Notes: a model not told the origin generated them from the sequence alone. 64,000 nucleotides of DNA from Epichloe hybrida (GCA_019022495.1 JAFEKR010000026.1:62001-126000); one strand, 5' to 3'; positions 36,629 to 48,890 are shown, counted from the stretch's first letter. A program made the numbers and translations.

Positions 36629-37242
36629 CTACTGGCCCTGGCCCTGGCCCTGGCCCTTGTCAATGGCAGTTTCGGGACCTCGCGGCCCAGCCAAAGTGGC
36701 CTTCTTGACAAGACGAAGACCACCGAACAGCATGACAGCCGATTGTAGGCCGAGGATGACAATCAGAGTGACCAGGGCACCGATGACACCGGCGACGGGC
36801 TTGGAGACGCGGCTGCCGGGGTCGTTTCCGCACGACTTCGCCGAGGGGGGACCGCTGCCGGCGGTAGAGTCAGTCGAGCCGGCGGCGGCGCAGGCAGGGC
36901 TCGTGGCACCGCACAGCTGGCAGTACTGCCGCGTGTCGGCGTCGGCGACGGCGAAGCGGCCCATGGCGGACTTGAAGTCGTTCCAGGGAAGCGAGGTCCT
37001 GTCCTGGCCGAAGAGGGCAAAGGGCCTGAGGCGGTCGGCGGCGGCAGTGCCGTTGGCGAAGAGGAAGCGCACGCTCGTGTCGTTGGCCGAGGGCCTGGCG
37101 GCCGAGCTGGCCGTGTACAGCTCAAAGACCATGGAGGAGGCGTAGTCGCAGATGCCGTAGAAGTCGGGGCTGGCCCGGGGCAGCTGGGCGAGGCCGAAGA
37201 AGGCCATGAAGGTGCCGTAGGTGCCGAACTGGACGCTGAGGC

Positions 37243-37274
<32 letters not shown>

Positions 37275-38164
37275 CCCCCGTCGACGACGGCCTGCAGCGA
37301 GCCGAGGACCTGGCCGGCGAGGAGGGAGCCGGCGATGGCGCGGACGGGCTCGCTGGCGTTGTAGGCGAGGTTCCATTCGTGGGTGGAGGCGAGGGCGCGG
37401 AGGGCCGAGAGGGTGTCGTCGGTGACGAGGTCGCCCGAGGGCATGGACGAGTTGTGAATCCTGGCGACGTTGATGTAGTCGAAGACTATTTTTTGCATAC
37501 AGTCAGTTTGAAATAAGTAGTCTCTTGCCCAGAGTAGGGAAGGAACAGAAACAGAACGGAACGGAACGGAACGGAACGGAAACATACTCGTGTAGGCATT
37601 CTTGAAGTTGGCAGCGTCGCGGCCAAAGGTGGAGTTGATGACGGGCAGCAAGGCCCGGTAGAAGGGCTCCGTGGCGCGGAGCGTCTCCTCGTAGTCGGCC
37701 GACGCGAGGTAGGCGTTGGAGCTGGCGACGCCCTTGTCGCAGCCGCTCGAGCCCTGGAGCCAGCCCTGGTTCTCGGCGGCGGCGTCGACGGGGACGGGGG
37801 CGGGGGCGGGGGCGTCGGCGGGGGCCGGGTACAGGCCCTGCAGGAAGGCCGAGGCGGAGCCGCGCAGGACGGCGTCCCTGGGGGACGTGACGGAGATCTG
37901 GGACAGGCTGACGCCGGCGATGCGGAGGGGGGCGCCGGGCTCGACGTAGCGTCCGCGGTAGAAGGCGCCCGAGGAGCGCACCTCTGCGGCGCCGAGGGAC
38001 GTCAGGTTCGCGGGGGGCCAGGCCTTGGCGGTGCGGTCCCCGTGGCGGTGGAAGATGTAGACGCCCAGGATGCGCTCCGTTTTGCTGCTGCTGCTGTTGT
38101 TGTCGGTGGCGGCGGCGGCGGCGGCGGCGGTTGCCGACAGGGCGACGAAGAGCTTGGCCTGCAT
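36629..38164 (-). CDS. Membrane-anchored histidine-phosphatase-family (acid phosphatase-like) protein
   Basis: This is a secreted or cell-surface member of the histidine acid phosphatase superfamily. Two exons on the minus strand, 38164-37588 and 37485-36629, give 477 residues. The 102-nt intron has no stop and stays in frame, so the gene can also read as one 511-codon frame. I prefer splicing because it joins NFKNAYT to IFDYINVARIHN, as in related proteins, and removes an FRSVPFRSV repeat that encodes a minisatellite. Features in order are a signal peptide (residues 1-20), the catalytic signature RHGDRT at 40-45, N-glycosylation sites, a C-terminal membrane helix (GVIGALVTLIVILGLQSAVM) and a GQ-repeat tail. 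The usual distal HD motif is not visible, and its place reads FGTYGTFMAFFG. The gene is much richer in GC than its neighbours. Confidence 0.82.
37554..37583 (+). repeat. Intronic ggaac minisatellite
   Basis: About five copies of a 5-bp unit (ggaac) lie inside the intron of the phosphatase-like gene, right next to its donor site. If the intron is retained they encode FRSVPFRSV-like residues. Confidence 0.85.
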
Positions 38165-38542
38165 CTTCCTTTGCGATGTTGAGGTTTCTGGTGTGAGAGG
38201 GGGGGGGAGGAAGGATTTCTTTTATTATATACGTCCGTATGTAATATATATACACATGTACCACGACGGCAATAGGCTTTCCCCACAGCAAGAGGAGGCA
38301 AAGCCCCACGTCCAATTGAAGAGGAAGCCTCGGGGAATTTTTTTATTTTTCTTCCTCAAAGCCTCGGGAAGGGGAGAGAATGCGGGGCTCGCTTGCTGTG
38401 GAAGACGGCGAGCTCCGCGACTTGTAACTTTGGTCTTGCAAGGACAGATTGCTGGCAATTTCTTGTAAATCCTTCCATGTGAAAATCTCGCATCAATTGC
38501 TCCCAATCCACACAACAGCAACAACCCCCACATGATATGATT
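38165..38542. promoter_or_regulatory. Upstream region of the phosphatase-like gene
   Basis: About 380 bases lie between two minus-strand genes. It should contain the phosphatase promoter and the 3' flank of the reductase. An AT-rich tract (38,216-38,255) could serve as a core promoter. No gene is supported. Confidence 0.45.
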
Positions 38543-39822
38543 TTACAACTTGACCTTGGGCTCTTCGCCCTCGGGCAGCAGCAAGTCGGGATACTTGACG
38601 TCTTTCCCGCCCATCGAGCTGCCTCCCTGTCGCCTCCAGGCACCGCCGTCCACGACCAAGACATGCCCGTTGATGTAGGAGCCCGCCGGGCTGAACAAGT
38701 AGACTGTGGCATCTGCGATATCCTTGACGGTTCCCAGGCGGCCCGAGGGGATTGACCTCGAGTGCTTCTCCAGCGCGGCTTCGTCGGTGCTGATCAGCCG
38801 AGCGGCCCCCTCGGTGCCGGCGATGGCTCCCGGGGAGATGACGTTGCTCGAGACGCCGCGGGGCCCGTATTCGAGCGCCACCGAGGCCATGAGCGAGTCG
38901 ACGGATGCCTTGGCCGCCGCGACGTGGCCCTGCATGGGCATGCCCGTGTAGTGGAACGTGGCCGAGACGTAGTTGATGCGCGCGTCGGGGCTCTGCAGCA
39001 GATGCGGCATGGTAGCCTTGATGGTGTTGAAGGTGCCGAGGACGTCAATCTCCATGACGGTCCTGAAGGCGTTGGAGCTCATTGCTTCCATGGACACAAT
39101 GAAGTTGCCCGCGGCTCCGGCACTTGGTTCACGTAGCGAGTCAGCCGGACTTGGCCGTCTGTCTGCATCGTGCTATTTGGTAAAACTCACATGACGAAGT
39201 CGATGCCTCCTGCTCTTTTGCGCATCTATCCGCAGCTGCTTTGAGATTCTCCACCTAGAAACACACGCGAGATTAGCAAAGGAAAAAAAACTGATTGGTG
39301 TGCGGAATGATGCCTTTTTTTTCTTCGACCAACAAGAGAGCTTGTTCTTTCGGCAAAGATGACGCATTGCTCTGTGTGTGAGGCCCCGACGACAGCGTCA
39401 CGTATACGTATTACGGTTATCCATCTTACCCTGCGAACATCACACCCACCGATACCAATGACTTTGGCACCGGGACGAACCGTTGCAATGTCCTTGGCCG
39501 CCGCCTCTGTCTTTTCCGCATCGCGCCCGATGATGCATGCATTGGCGCCCAGGCGAACCAACGCCCTCGTCTGCATGCTGCAGATGGTGCCGGCACCGCC
39601 AGTGACAAAGGCAACGCGGCCGTCTGTGACACAAGTTGCCGCAGGTCAGCAAAAGGGCCTGATTCACGAGCTCGGAACAGCTCACAGTGATACGGATTGA
39701 CGCGCGCGGAAAAAAGAAAAAAAGACAAAAAAAAAAAAAAGCTTGGTGGCGGGCACAAGCACTCAACTGAATAGGCCATCTCTCCAGACGGGGCTGAGAT
39801 ATTCTGACTCGGGAACTGGCAT
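38543..39822 (-). pseudogene. sps19: Peroxisomal 2,4-dienoyl-CoA reductase-like short-chain dehydrogenase with a one-base frameshift
   Basis: Intact members reduce 2,4-dienoyl-CoA during beta-oxidation of unsaturated fatty acids in peroxisomes. Exons read on the minus strand are 39822-39768, 39623-39430, 39254-39191 and 39122-38543. They carry the cofactor loop VTGGAGTICS, ANACIIGRD, AGAAGNFIVSME, the DECR-type active region YVSATFHYTGMPMQGH with AAAKASVDSLM, and the end KYPDLLLPEGEEPKVKL. The last three residues, VKL, resemble but do not match a classic peroxisomal signal. Exon 3 is 64 nt and should be 65: after AKE the frame must jump by one base to read GGIDFVI, around 39,211-39,214. In the other frames there are stops, so the copy appears disrupted or contains a sequence error. 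The start lies 368 bp from the AT-rich transposon block. Confidence 0.75.
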
Positions 39823-40189
39823 CGTTGCGATTCGCACGCACGAGACCCAACGTCAACGTCAAAATTGGCTGGCTCTGTTTCGGTCGGAGGCTTATGCGTG
39901 ACCCGGTCCAGAATCAGCAGAAGAATGAGCCAATGGTGACGTGGGACCACGGGTGCGTATATTGGCCTCGCAATGGTGAGCAGAGGTTGAGGACGATATC
40001 GATTTGTCGGGATGAACGGGTTTGGTGAGAGGGGAGAGAGAGGCCTGGGTGAGTTGCGAATGCGATGCGCCTCGGTCCGGGGACGGTGGAATGTGGGGCT
40101 GGCCTCTGGGTGGTAGAGGGAGCTGATGGATCAACATGATTGGTCAAGTTAAAAGCCGTCGGCGCTATGAATAGAGCTGTCGCGCCTAA
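39823..40189. promoter_or_regulatory. Short upstream region cut off by a transposon
   Basis: This 367-base stretch of normal composition is all that remains between the reductase start and the copia LTR terminus at 40,190. It presumably holds the reductase promoter. No gene is supported. Confidence 0.5.
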
Positions 40190-40415
40190 TGTGACCACCT
40201 CTATTAAGTTATCCGTCCCTATAAGAGGGTGCGGACTACGGTTTAAATACCTAAGTACCTTTACTATAGGTAAGGTACTAATATAGTGCTAAAATATACT
40301 ATATAGTTATAGAGATTATAGAAAATAACTAGCTAAGAGTAAACTCTTATCTTAGCTAGTTAAGTAGTAAGACTATTATATAATAGGGATTAATTATACC
40401 CTTATAGGTATAACA
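40190..40415 (-). repeat. Copia-type LTR (3' LTR of a minus-strand element)
   Basis: On the plus strand it runs from TGTGACCACC to GGTATAACA, so it has TG...CA ends with short inverted termini. Read on the minus strand it is directly preceded by a polypurine tract (ctaggggggtg) at about 40,416-40,427, exactly the arrangement of a 3' LTR. It forms the edge of the AT-rich block. I could not find a matching 5' LTR, which is probably destroyed or interrupted near 42,070. Confidence 0.7.
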
Positions 40416-42073
40416 CACCCCCCTAGGAGACCTTATATAAGGTTCCTTATAATAAATCTAAATTAATTAAATTAGTTAAATTAATTCTATAATATTTAAA
40501 TTAATTTTATAGTATAAAAAGTAGTTAATTTATTATAATCTTATCTAATTTAAAGTTATTATATAATACTTATTCTTTAGGTTTTTTACTAAGTATACTA
40601 AAGGGTAGTTATATAAGCCCTAATACCTTATAAAAGCTAGTAAAAGTATTTCCTATAAGAGGCTTTATAAGGCTATTAGTAATTCTCTTTAGTAGTAATC
40701 TAGGTAATATTAAAGGTTTCTTTTATAACCTCTTAATAAAGCTAGTAGTAATAAATATCTATATACTAAAGCTTTATAATAAGCTTAATAAATTCTTCCT
40801 TAAGAAGGTAAATTATTTATATATTATTATATTTAATTTTAAGTATATTATCTTCTAGGTATAGCCTAATCTCTTAATATAATTATCTAAAGGCTATAAG
40901 CTTTTTACTATAGTAAGAAAGCACTAGGAGCTTTACTTTAGTTAATAAAGTTATTATAGTAGCTTACTTACTTACCTTAAAGAGTATAAGTTCTTTAAAG
41001 AGCTTTATAATATAGCCTTATAAGCTTTTTTATATTATAATATTATTAGTAAAGAAAGTATTACTATATATTTCTAATTTAGGGTTATTATTACTATATT
41101 TAATTACTAGGTTTACTTATATATACTTATACTTAAGGGCTTTTTTAGCTACTTTTATATACTATAGCCCTAGGTTCTAAAGGTATTATAAAAGTTATAA
41201 AGCTATAAAAGTAATATTAAGTCTTAATACTATTATTAAGTATAGTAAGGTTTTAATTAGAGATTAATATCTCTTTAAATCTTATATACTAATCTCTCTC
41301 TTAAAAGGTTTAAGTAGTATAGTAGTTATTAGGGCTATAAGTCTTTATTAACAAATCTTTATATTAAATTTAGTAGTAACTTTATTCTAATAGGACTTCT
41401 AATTAAGCTATACTTTCCTATTAGTATAGTCTTTAATAATTTTAATACCTAGGAACTATTATAATTCTCTAAGGTTCTTAATATTATACTTTATAAAGAG
41501 TTTTTTATAGAATTTATTATATAAATATAATTTCCCTTTAGTAAATAAGGTAATAAGGTTATTTATATAAAAGAAGATAATTAAACTATCTTTAATAAAC
41601 ATATAAATATCTTTAAAGATCTATATAAAGCCTTTACTAATTAGCTAGCTAATTAGCTCTTTTATTTATAAAAGAGGTACTCTTTATAGTTTATAAATTA
41701 CTCTAAGAAGCTTTAGATAAGCTTATTTATCTTTATAGCCTAAAGGTATCTTATAGTAAACCTCTTTATTAAGGCCTAAATTTAGGAATACTATAATAAA
41801 GTTATACTAGTATACTTCTAGGTTAAAATAGCTTATAATAGCTATAAGTAGCCTAAATATATTAGTAGCTAAAGTTACTACTTTAGTTAATAGATATCCC
41901 TTTAGCTAATAATTTCTAAGAATATAGAGATAAGCTTTATATTATAGAAAGTAACCTTATTTATTTAATTTATAAGAGAAAACCTAAGTAAGTCCTAGAA
42001 GCTTTATATAAGCTAGGATATTAGCTCTTAGTACCTTCTTAGCTACTATTCTATTAATAATTCTATTATACTC
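40416..42073 (-). mobile_element. Ty1/copia retrotransposon relic
   Basis: Minus-strand translation with stops ignored gives the copia order of motifs. Around 41,900-41,640 lies the reverse-transcriptase segment resembling KALYGLRRSPLL. Near 41,600 is a segment in the place of the YVDD-type box (read FFYINDL). About 41,520-41,400 gives the LGIKIIKD-type block, and about 41,060-40,900 the RNase H block (KSLQGYIIKLF, then KASKQATI-like). Many stops and Asp-to-Asn changes are present. The 5' half of the element (gag, integrase) is absent, as the relic is cut by the LTR at 42,074. Confidence 0.72.
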
Positions 42074-42492
42074 TGTTAGGAGCACGGAGGCCAAGGGGCC
42101 ATGGATGGGACGGTCATATAATAGAGCCCTTAGATAAGCCTTGGGTTCCGTGGATAACTAAGTAGCTATAAGATAGCTACGTGCATATAGTAAGGTATTT
42201 AAATAAAGACTACCTATAAGAGATATAGGAGGTTAGAGTTTAAGACCTTTATATACTTACCCCTAAGTAGTAGCTCTCTAGCTATAACTAAGAACCTTAG
42301 CCTTTACTTTATTTATATCTCCCTAAATATAGTTATAATAAGTTAAACTCTTAAACCCTTTAGGGAAAACAAACTATTAGCTAGATTTAAATGTAAAAGA
42401 GCTATAGAATATTTACCTAAAACACACTTACATTACCTAGTAAGGAAGCCCTAACTCTATAGCAACTAGGTAATAACTAGAATACCCTAACT
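42074..42492 (+). repeat. Solo LTR of the Ty3/gypsy family C
   Basis: This 420-bp sequence is a close relative of the LTR at 57,843-58,260. Both begin TGT(T/C)AGG and contain ggttagagtttaagaccttt and similar blocks in the same order. Differences are almost all C/T or G/A changes. No internal element sequence of family C follows, and chromovirus copy A starts immediately after it. It is either a solo LTR left by recombination or a flank cut by the later insertion. Confidence 0.75.
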
Positions 42493-45400
42493 TGTGAGGC
42501 CCTACTTATAACACGGGTGCACCCCGCTAGCGTACCACGCTATAGGGCTAGGTCTACGTAACACTAGCAAGCCACTAGCTATAAGTTAGTGACTTATATA
42601 TATAATACACTTAGACCTAGTAAGCTTTAGTTAATATATAAATACCCCTATACCTCTTACTTAGCTATCCCTTTATTCTTATAATTCTAAAGCTTCTTTT
42701 ACTAGCTACCTAAGAGTAATATAAGGGGGAGAATAACTTAATTTACTAAAACTATATTATATATTACTTAGGATTAGCTAGATAATAGTAATACTATAGC
42801 TAGGGATATATAATATTTTATAACCTTATTTAAAGCTATACCCTTTACTATAAGGATAGAAAAGGTAGTAGTTAGAGAGTAAATTACCTAGCTTAAGTAA
42901 CTTAAGAAACTATAGAATTAAGAAAAGAAGCTTACTAACTTAATATAATCTTATAAAAACTAGTAAAAAGAGGCTAAAAAGATAGCTTATTCTTAAGCCT
43001 TAGTAACTAAGAAGTTAAGGTTTAAAATATTATAAAACTCTAATACCTTATAAACCTATAAAAGTATAAGATATAGCTTAATAACCTTAACTATACCTTT
43101 AAGAGAGTAAAGAAAAAGTATTACTAGGATAACTAAAAGATTCTCTTTATACTTAACTATATATATATAAACTATTAGGCTAGATAGGACTAATATATTA
43201 AAGAATAACTAGCTAATAGTTAGGATTATTATAAGAATAACCTAAGACTAGACCCTATATTACTTAGGTACTATAGCTTCTAGAGACTAGACTCTTACGT
43301 TATACTTAAAGACTTTATAAGTTATAATATATATAACTTAGTAATATATAGCTAGAAAATAATAAAGTAAAAGGAAGGCTAGAGTCCTATTAAGTTTAGT
43401 ATTTACTATAGATTTACTAGAGAAACACTCTAGAATATACTCTATAAGGGTACCTAGCTCTTATATTCTTTACGAAATTACTTCCTAACTTATAAGATTA
43501 TATTAACTTATATAGATATTACTAGTCTAATATAAGAAGATATTATATAACTTACCTAGTAATTCTAGGAGGTAATATTAAAGAATAAGAAAAGCTAAAT
43601 AATTTAGAAGAGAAGGGGCTATATAAGGTAGCTTAATACTAAAGATATAACTCCTTATAAGGGTATTAGCTAAATAAGGACTAAAGAGATAAGGATAAGG
43701 ATAAGGAAAAGACCCTAGCTACCTATAAATAATAATAGACTATAAGGAAGAAAATAATGCTTTAATTATAGTAGTATAAAGTACCTTATTTATAATTATA
43801 ATAAGCTAAGGAAAGACTAGTAAGAGGGCTAGGAAAACTCCTAGAGGTAGAAGTAAAAGCCCTTACCTTTACCTTAAATACTAGGGTACTAATAGGATAC
43901 TAATTCTATATACTAGTTACTATTTATAGGTATAAAGATATTAAAATAGTAGTAAATCTTAATAGTTATGCTAAGATTAATATTATAAGCGCTTAATTTA
44001 TATAGACTTATAAGCTTAATTAGGCTAAGGCTATAGCACCTATCTTAAAGGTAGTAGGGGCTCTAATAGTCCCCTAATATAGTGTCTATAAGGTGCCTAT
44101 TATAATTAAAGATTTATAAGGTAAAAAGAAAGATCTTAAGTTATTATACATAGCTATTAATAGGGACCTAAGAGTAGAGGGAAGCCCTATATTAATTAAA
44201 ATATATATACTTATAGAAGAAAATATATATCTTTACTTATACTTATAAGAATAGTAGTTTAAAAAGAGAAAGGTAGCCTTTTTACTACTAACTCCTTATA
44301 AGTTTATAAAGGTAATATATAATAAGATAATTATATATACTATTATAAGTGTATTAGAGAATAAGTTTATCCCTCTTAAAGATAAAGAGAAAGTAAGAGT
44401 ATATAGAATTATTAAAGATATCCTAGAGGAACTATATAAGTTTAAAGATATATTTATATTAGATAAGGTAAGAAGCCTCTTATTAAAGAAGTTAACTAAC
44501 CACGTAATTAATCTTATACTAGGAGCTACACCCCTATATAAACTAATTTATTCTCTCTCCTAAAGCAAGCTTAGAGAGCTCTAGGAATATATTAATAATA
44601 ACCTAAAGAAAGGCTAAATAAGACCCTTAAAGAGCCTAGTAAGCGTGCTTATTTTATTTATACTAAAGAAGGATAGAACGCTCTAGCTATATATTAACTA
44701 TTAAGGGCTTAATAAGGTAATATAGAAGAATTACTATACTCTCCCCCTAATTTTAGAGATTCTTAATTAATACTAAGGGGCTTATTTCTTTTCTAAGATT
44801 AATATTAAGGATATGTATTACTAAATTTATATTAAAGAGGGTAATAAGTAAAAGATAGCTTTTTATATATATTATAGGCACTATAAGTACTTTATAATGC
44901 CTTTTAGGTTAATAAATGCCCTAGCTACTTTCTAAAGTTATATCTATAAGGTATTATATAAGCTAGTTAATACTATTTATGTAGTGTATTTAGATAATAT
45001 CTTAATCTTCTCTAAGATAAAGGAGGAGTATACTAAATATATTAAGTAAGTTCTTAAATATATAAGGTTAGTAAAGTTATATATAAAACCCTTTAAGTGC
45101 TCTTTTTATAAAGAATTAGTAGAATTCCTAGGATTTATTCTCTTTATTAATAGGATATTAATAAATACTTACTAGGTTAATATAATTAGAGAATAGAAGA
45201 AGCTAATAAGTTTTAAGGATATATAGTTATTCCTTAGGTTTTATAACTTTTATTAATAGTTTATTTATAAATACTCTAGGATTATAGCACCTCTTTATAT
45301 ACTAATAAAGGGTAGTTAAAATAGTATTTAAACTAGAAGGTTTATATTTAGAGAAAAGAAGTAGTTAGTATTTAACTAGCTAAAAGATACCTTTTAGTAA

Positions 45401-47927
45401 GCACCTTTACTTTAATACTATAACCTAAGTTAAGTAGTGTGTATTAAGATAAATACCTTAATTTTTATAATAGTAAGAATCCTATCTTAGTAAAATAATA
45501 AGGGCTATTAGTATTTAGTAGCTTTTTAGTTAAGGAAGTTTATAAATACTAAATATAACTATAGTATAGCTAATTAAGAGTTACTTACTATAGTAAAGTT
45601 ATTTAAATACTAGTAATATTATATTAAAGGTATAAAGATACCTGTGAAGGTCCTATTAGACTATTATAACCTATAAACCTTTATAAGGTAGTAGAAGCTA
45701 AATAGAAGATAGGTATAATAATATATGTTTCTCTACCCTTTTTATTTTATAATTAAGTATAGACTAGGGAAGAGTAACCCTATAGATATACTATTAAGAA
45801 AGTCTAATTATAAGGGTAAACCTATATTAAATAAAGCGCTCTTACTAGAGCTTTAAAGGAAAATAGTAAATATCTTTATAGTAAAAGAAGAAATACTAAT
45901 ATATTAAAGAAGTTATAGTATAATACTAGTCTTAGAACTTACTAAGGTAAGAGTAGCCTAGGTAAAAAGCTAGTTAGCTACTATAAATCTAGTAATAGGT
46001 TAGCTAAATAAGGGTAATTTTAAGGAGAAGGTAATATGTATTTAAGATATTAGTATAGTATAAGTAATTTAGGGGGCTATTATATTACTAAATCCTTACT
46101 AATCTATAGTAAATAAACTATTAGTATAATTACTATAGAAGGTATAGGACTAAGATTTAGATTTATAAAAGCGTAAAGATAAGGTTAACTCCTAAGTAAA
46201 AGGGAGGGGAAAAGCTAGTCTATAGTTATATAGTATAAGGGGCCTCCTAATATATAAAGACTAGGTAGTTATTCTATAGGAGCCTATTTTATAATAGAAG
46301 CTTCTATAGCTATACTATAATAATTTATTAGTAAGTTACTTTAGGACTAAATATACTCTTAAACTACTAAAATATTACTATTAGTAGCTAGTAATAAGTA
46401 AAGCTATTTTAGACTATATATCTAGCTATAAAGTATACTAGTATGTGGTAGCTAGGAGGCACTGCCTATATAGAAGCCTTAAATTACTACTAATACTAAG
46501 GTAACTATAAGTAGAGATCTTAATAGATTTTATTATAGGATTACTACTAGTATAGCTAGGTAACTAAGAAACTAATATAATTCTAGTAATTATAAACTAA
46601 TTTACTAAGTACTTTGTCTTCCTCCTTATATAAACTATAATTAATATAGCTAAATTAGTAAAGCTATTCTATAAGGAGATTAAGCTTTAATTTAGGGCAC
46701 TAGAGGGTATTATATCTAATAGAGGATTAGTATTTATAAGCTAATTCTAGTTAGATATATATTACCTATTATATATAAAGTATAGGCTTTTAATAGTATT
46801 TTACCCCTAAACTAATAAGTAAATAAAGAGAATAAACTAAGTGCTTAAATATTACCTATAATACTTTATTAAAGAAAACTAATAGCTATAGCTAAAGCTA
46901 CTCCTAATAGCTTAATTTATATATAATAATACTATTAATAGGATAATAGGTTACTCCCCTAACTATACTTTTATAGGCTATTTACTTAAGTTTTATCTAG
47001 CTCTTAAGGGTAAGAGTAAGGAGGGGGAGGTCCTAGAAGCCTATATATATATATAAAAGCTATATAAGGTTAGGGAGAAACTAGTATATAACTAGGTAAA
47101 AGCTACTAAAGCATAGGTAAAGTATTATAACTAATAATACTAGCTATTAACCTTAAAAAGAGAAGACTTAGTACTACTATTAGTAAAGAATATTAGACTT
47201 AAGAATAAAAAATAAAAGCTAATCCCTAGATTTATTAGGCTATTTTAAATACTTAATACTATAAGTAAATAAGCATACTAACTAGCGCTACCTAATAAGT
47301 ATAGTTAACTATATAATATATTCTATATTAGTTTATTAAAGCTATAGAATTACTAGAAAGATACTATAAATAAAGAAATACTAATACTAAACCTTAAAGA
47401 TAAAGATAATAAATTTAAAGTTAAAGAAGTTAAGAATTATAGGAAGACTTATAAAGGTAATAAATACCTAGTAAAATAGAAGGGTTAGCTAAGTAAATAT
47501 AATTAATAAGTAGTAGTAGAAGATATAGAAGGCACTTAATATATAATTTAAGCTTTCTATTAAAGTAAAATAAGAAGGAAGTATAGTAAGTTATAAGTGA
47601 ATTATAAGTACTAAGGAATAATATTACTATAGTAAAGGCTTAATATTATTAGTTACTTAAAAATTCTACCTAGAGGCCTATATTATATTATAAAAAAATA
47701 AAGGAAATAGTACCTAAAGCATAGGTAAAGTAACTAGAAAACCCTTTATTATAGCTCCTAGATAGGAGATAACCTTACTATTAATAAACCTATACTTTAC
47801 CTTATTTTTATTAGCCTAAATTACCTTCTTTATAGTATAGAAAAAGTAGTGTATTACTATAGCCTAGATTTAATAAATAAAGCTAAAGAACTATATATAC
47901 TTCTTATATAGCTATAGTATTCTTTAG
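42493..47927 (+). mobile_element. Ty3/gypsy chromovirus relic, copy A
   Basis: This is a roughly 5.4-kb degenerate element. The start reads TGTGAGGCCC and the end gtattcttta. Stop-tolerant translation shows a gag-like region (about 42,730-43,700), reverse transcriptase (about 44,480-45,200, with HYKYFIMPFRLINALATF), a YLDN box near 44,970-45,000 where YLDD is expected, an integrase core (about 46,480-46,960, with GIISNRGLVFISQF in which the second catalytic Asp reads Asn), and a C-terminal chromodomain (about 47,430-47,600, NKYLVK then KG). Stops replace Gln and Trp throughout. I could not delimit a clear LTR pair. Confidence 0.82.
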
Positions 47928-48890
47928 GTTTTCTTATTAAAATATTAGTAAAGCCCTAGTAAATAAATAATAAAAAGCTAAGGGTAAACTAGAAAAGGGG
48001 GGAATAAAGCTATAGCTACTAAGATAACTTATAACTACTACTAAGAAACTAGATAGCTTTAGTAAGAAATAGAGGTAGCCTATATAGAAAGGTTAGTAAA
48101 TAATAAGTAATTAAGTTAGGATTTAATAGACTTAATATGCCTTTATAGTACTAGTTAACCTAAAGGTAATATAGTATAAGGTGTTTATATAGTTAAATCC
48201 TATAACTAAGTTAAGGATATACTTAGTAAAGCTATAGTAAGTCTTCTCTAAAAAAACACTAATACTCTCTTTATTTAAGGTAGAAATAGTAGTACTTATA
48301 AGGGCTTATACTTACTTATAAATAACTATTAGGTTAGAAAGGTTACTAGCTATTATTACTATAGCTTAGTATAGAAAAGTTAGTAAGTTAGAAGTATATA
48401 GTAATAGAATACTAAGTAACTTACTATCTTATAAGTATTACTATAATTATTATATTAGAGATAATACTTTAACTACTTATCCCTAGTAGTGCTACTCCTA
48501 AGTAAAGAATAAGGAAAACTATATATAATCCTTAGTAAAATAGCCTTAATTAGTAAGTATCTCTTAAAGTTAGTATAGCTAGTATATAAGTAGTATATAT
48601 AAGAGTACTTATAGAAGTAAATAGCGTTAGCTTCTATAATAAAATAGTAAGGATAGGTATATAATAAGTTAAGGTAAATAAAGTCTAATTAAAATTAATT
48701 AGAATAGTCTAGAGTTATAAAAAGGAAAAGGGAGTAATATAATAGTAAGTTATAATAAAATTTATATTATAAAGCTAACTAATTTATTTATTATTATTTT
48801 TATTATTAGCTAGTTAGTAAATAGCTATATTAAGGCTAGGGAAAGCTATTTAGGAGCCTAGCTATAAGTAAGGGGATAATTATAAGGCCT
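47928..48890. other. RIP-mutated spacer between the two chromovirus copies
   Basis: This nearly 1-kb AT-rich sequence belongs to neither chromovirus copy. It is as mutated as its surroundings. It may be part of an older element, possibly the 5' end of the LINE that continues at 54,302, but I found no diagnostic motif. Confidence 0.45.

Noticed and set aside
42493..47927. A defined LTR pair for chromovirus copies A and B
   Set aside because: The starts and ends of both copies agree, but I could not see a convincing direct repeat between 5' and 3' ends by eye, so no LTR pair is reported.
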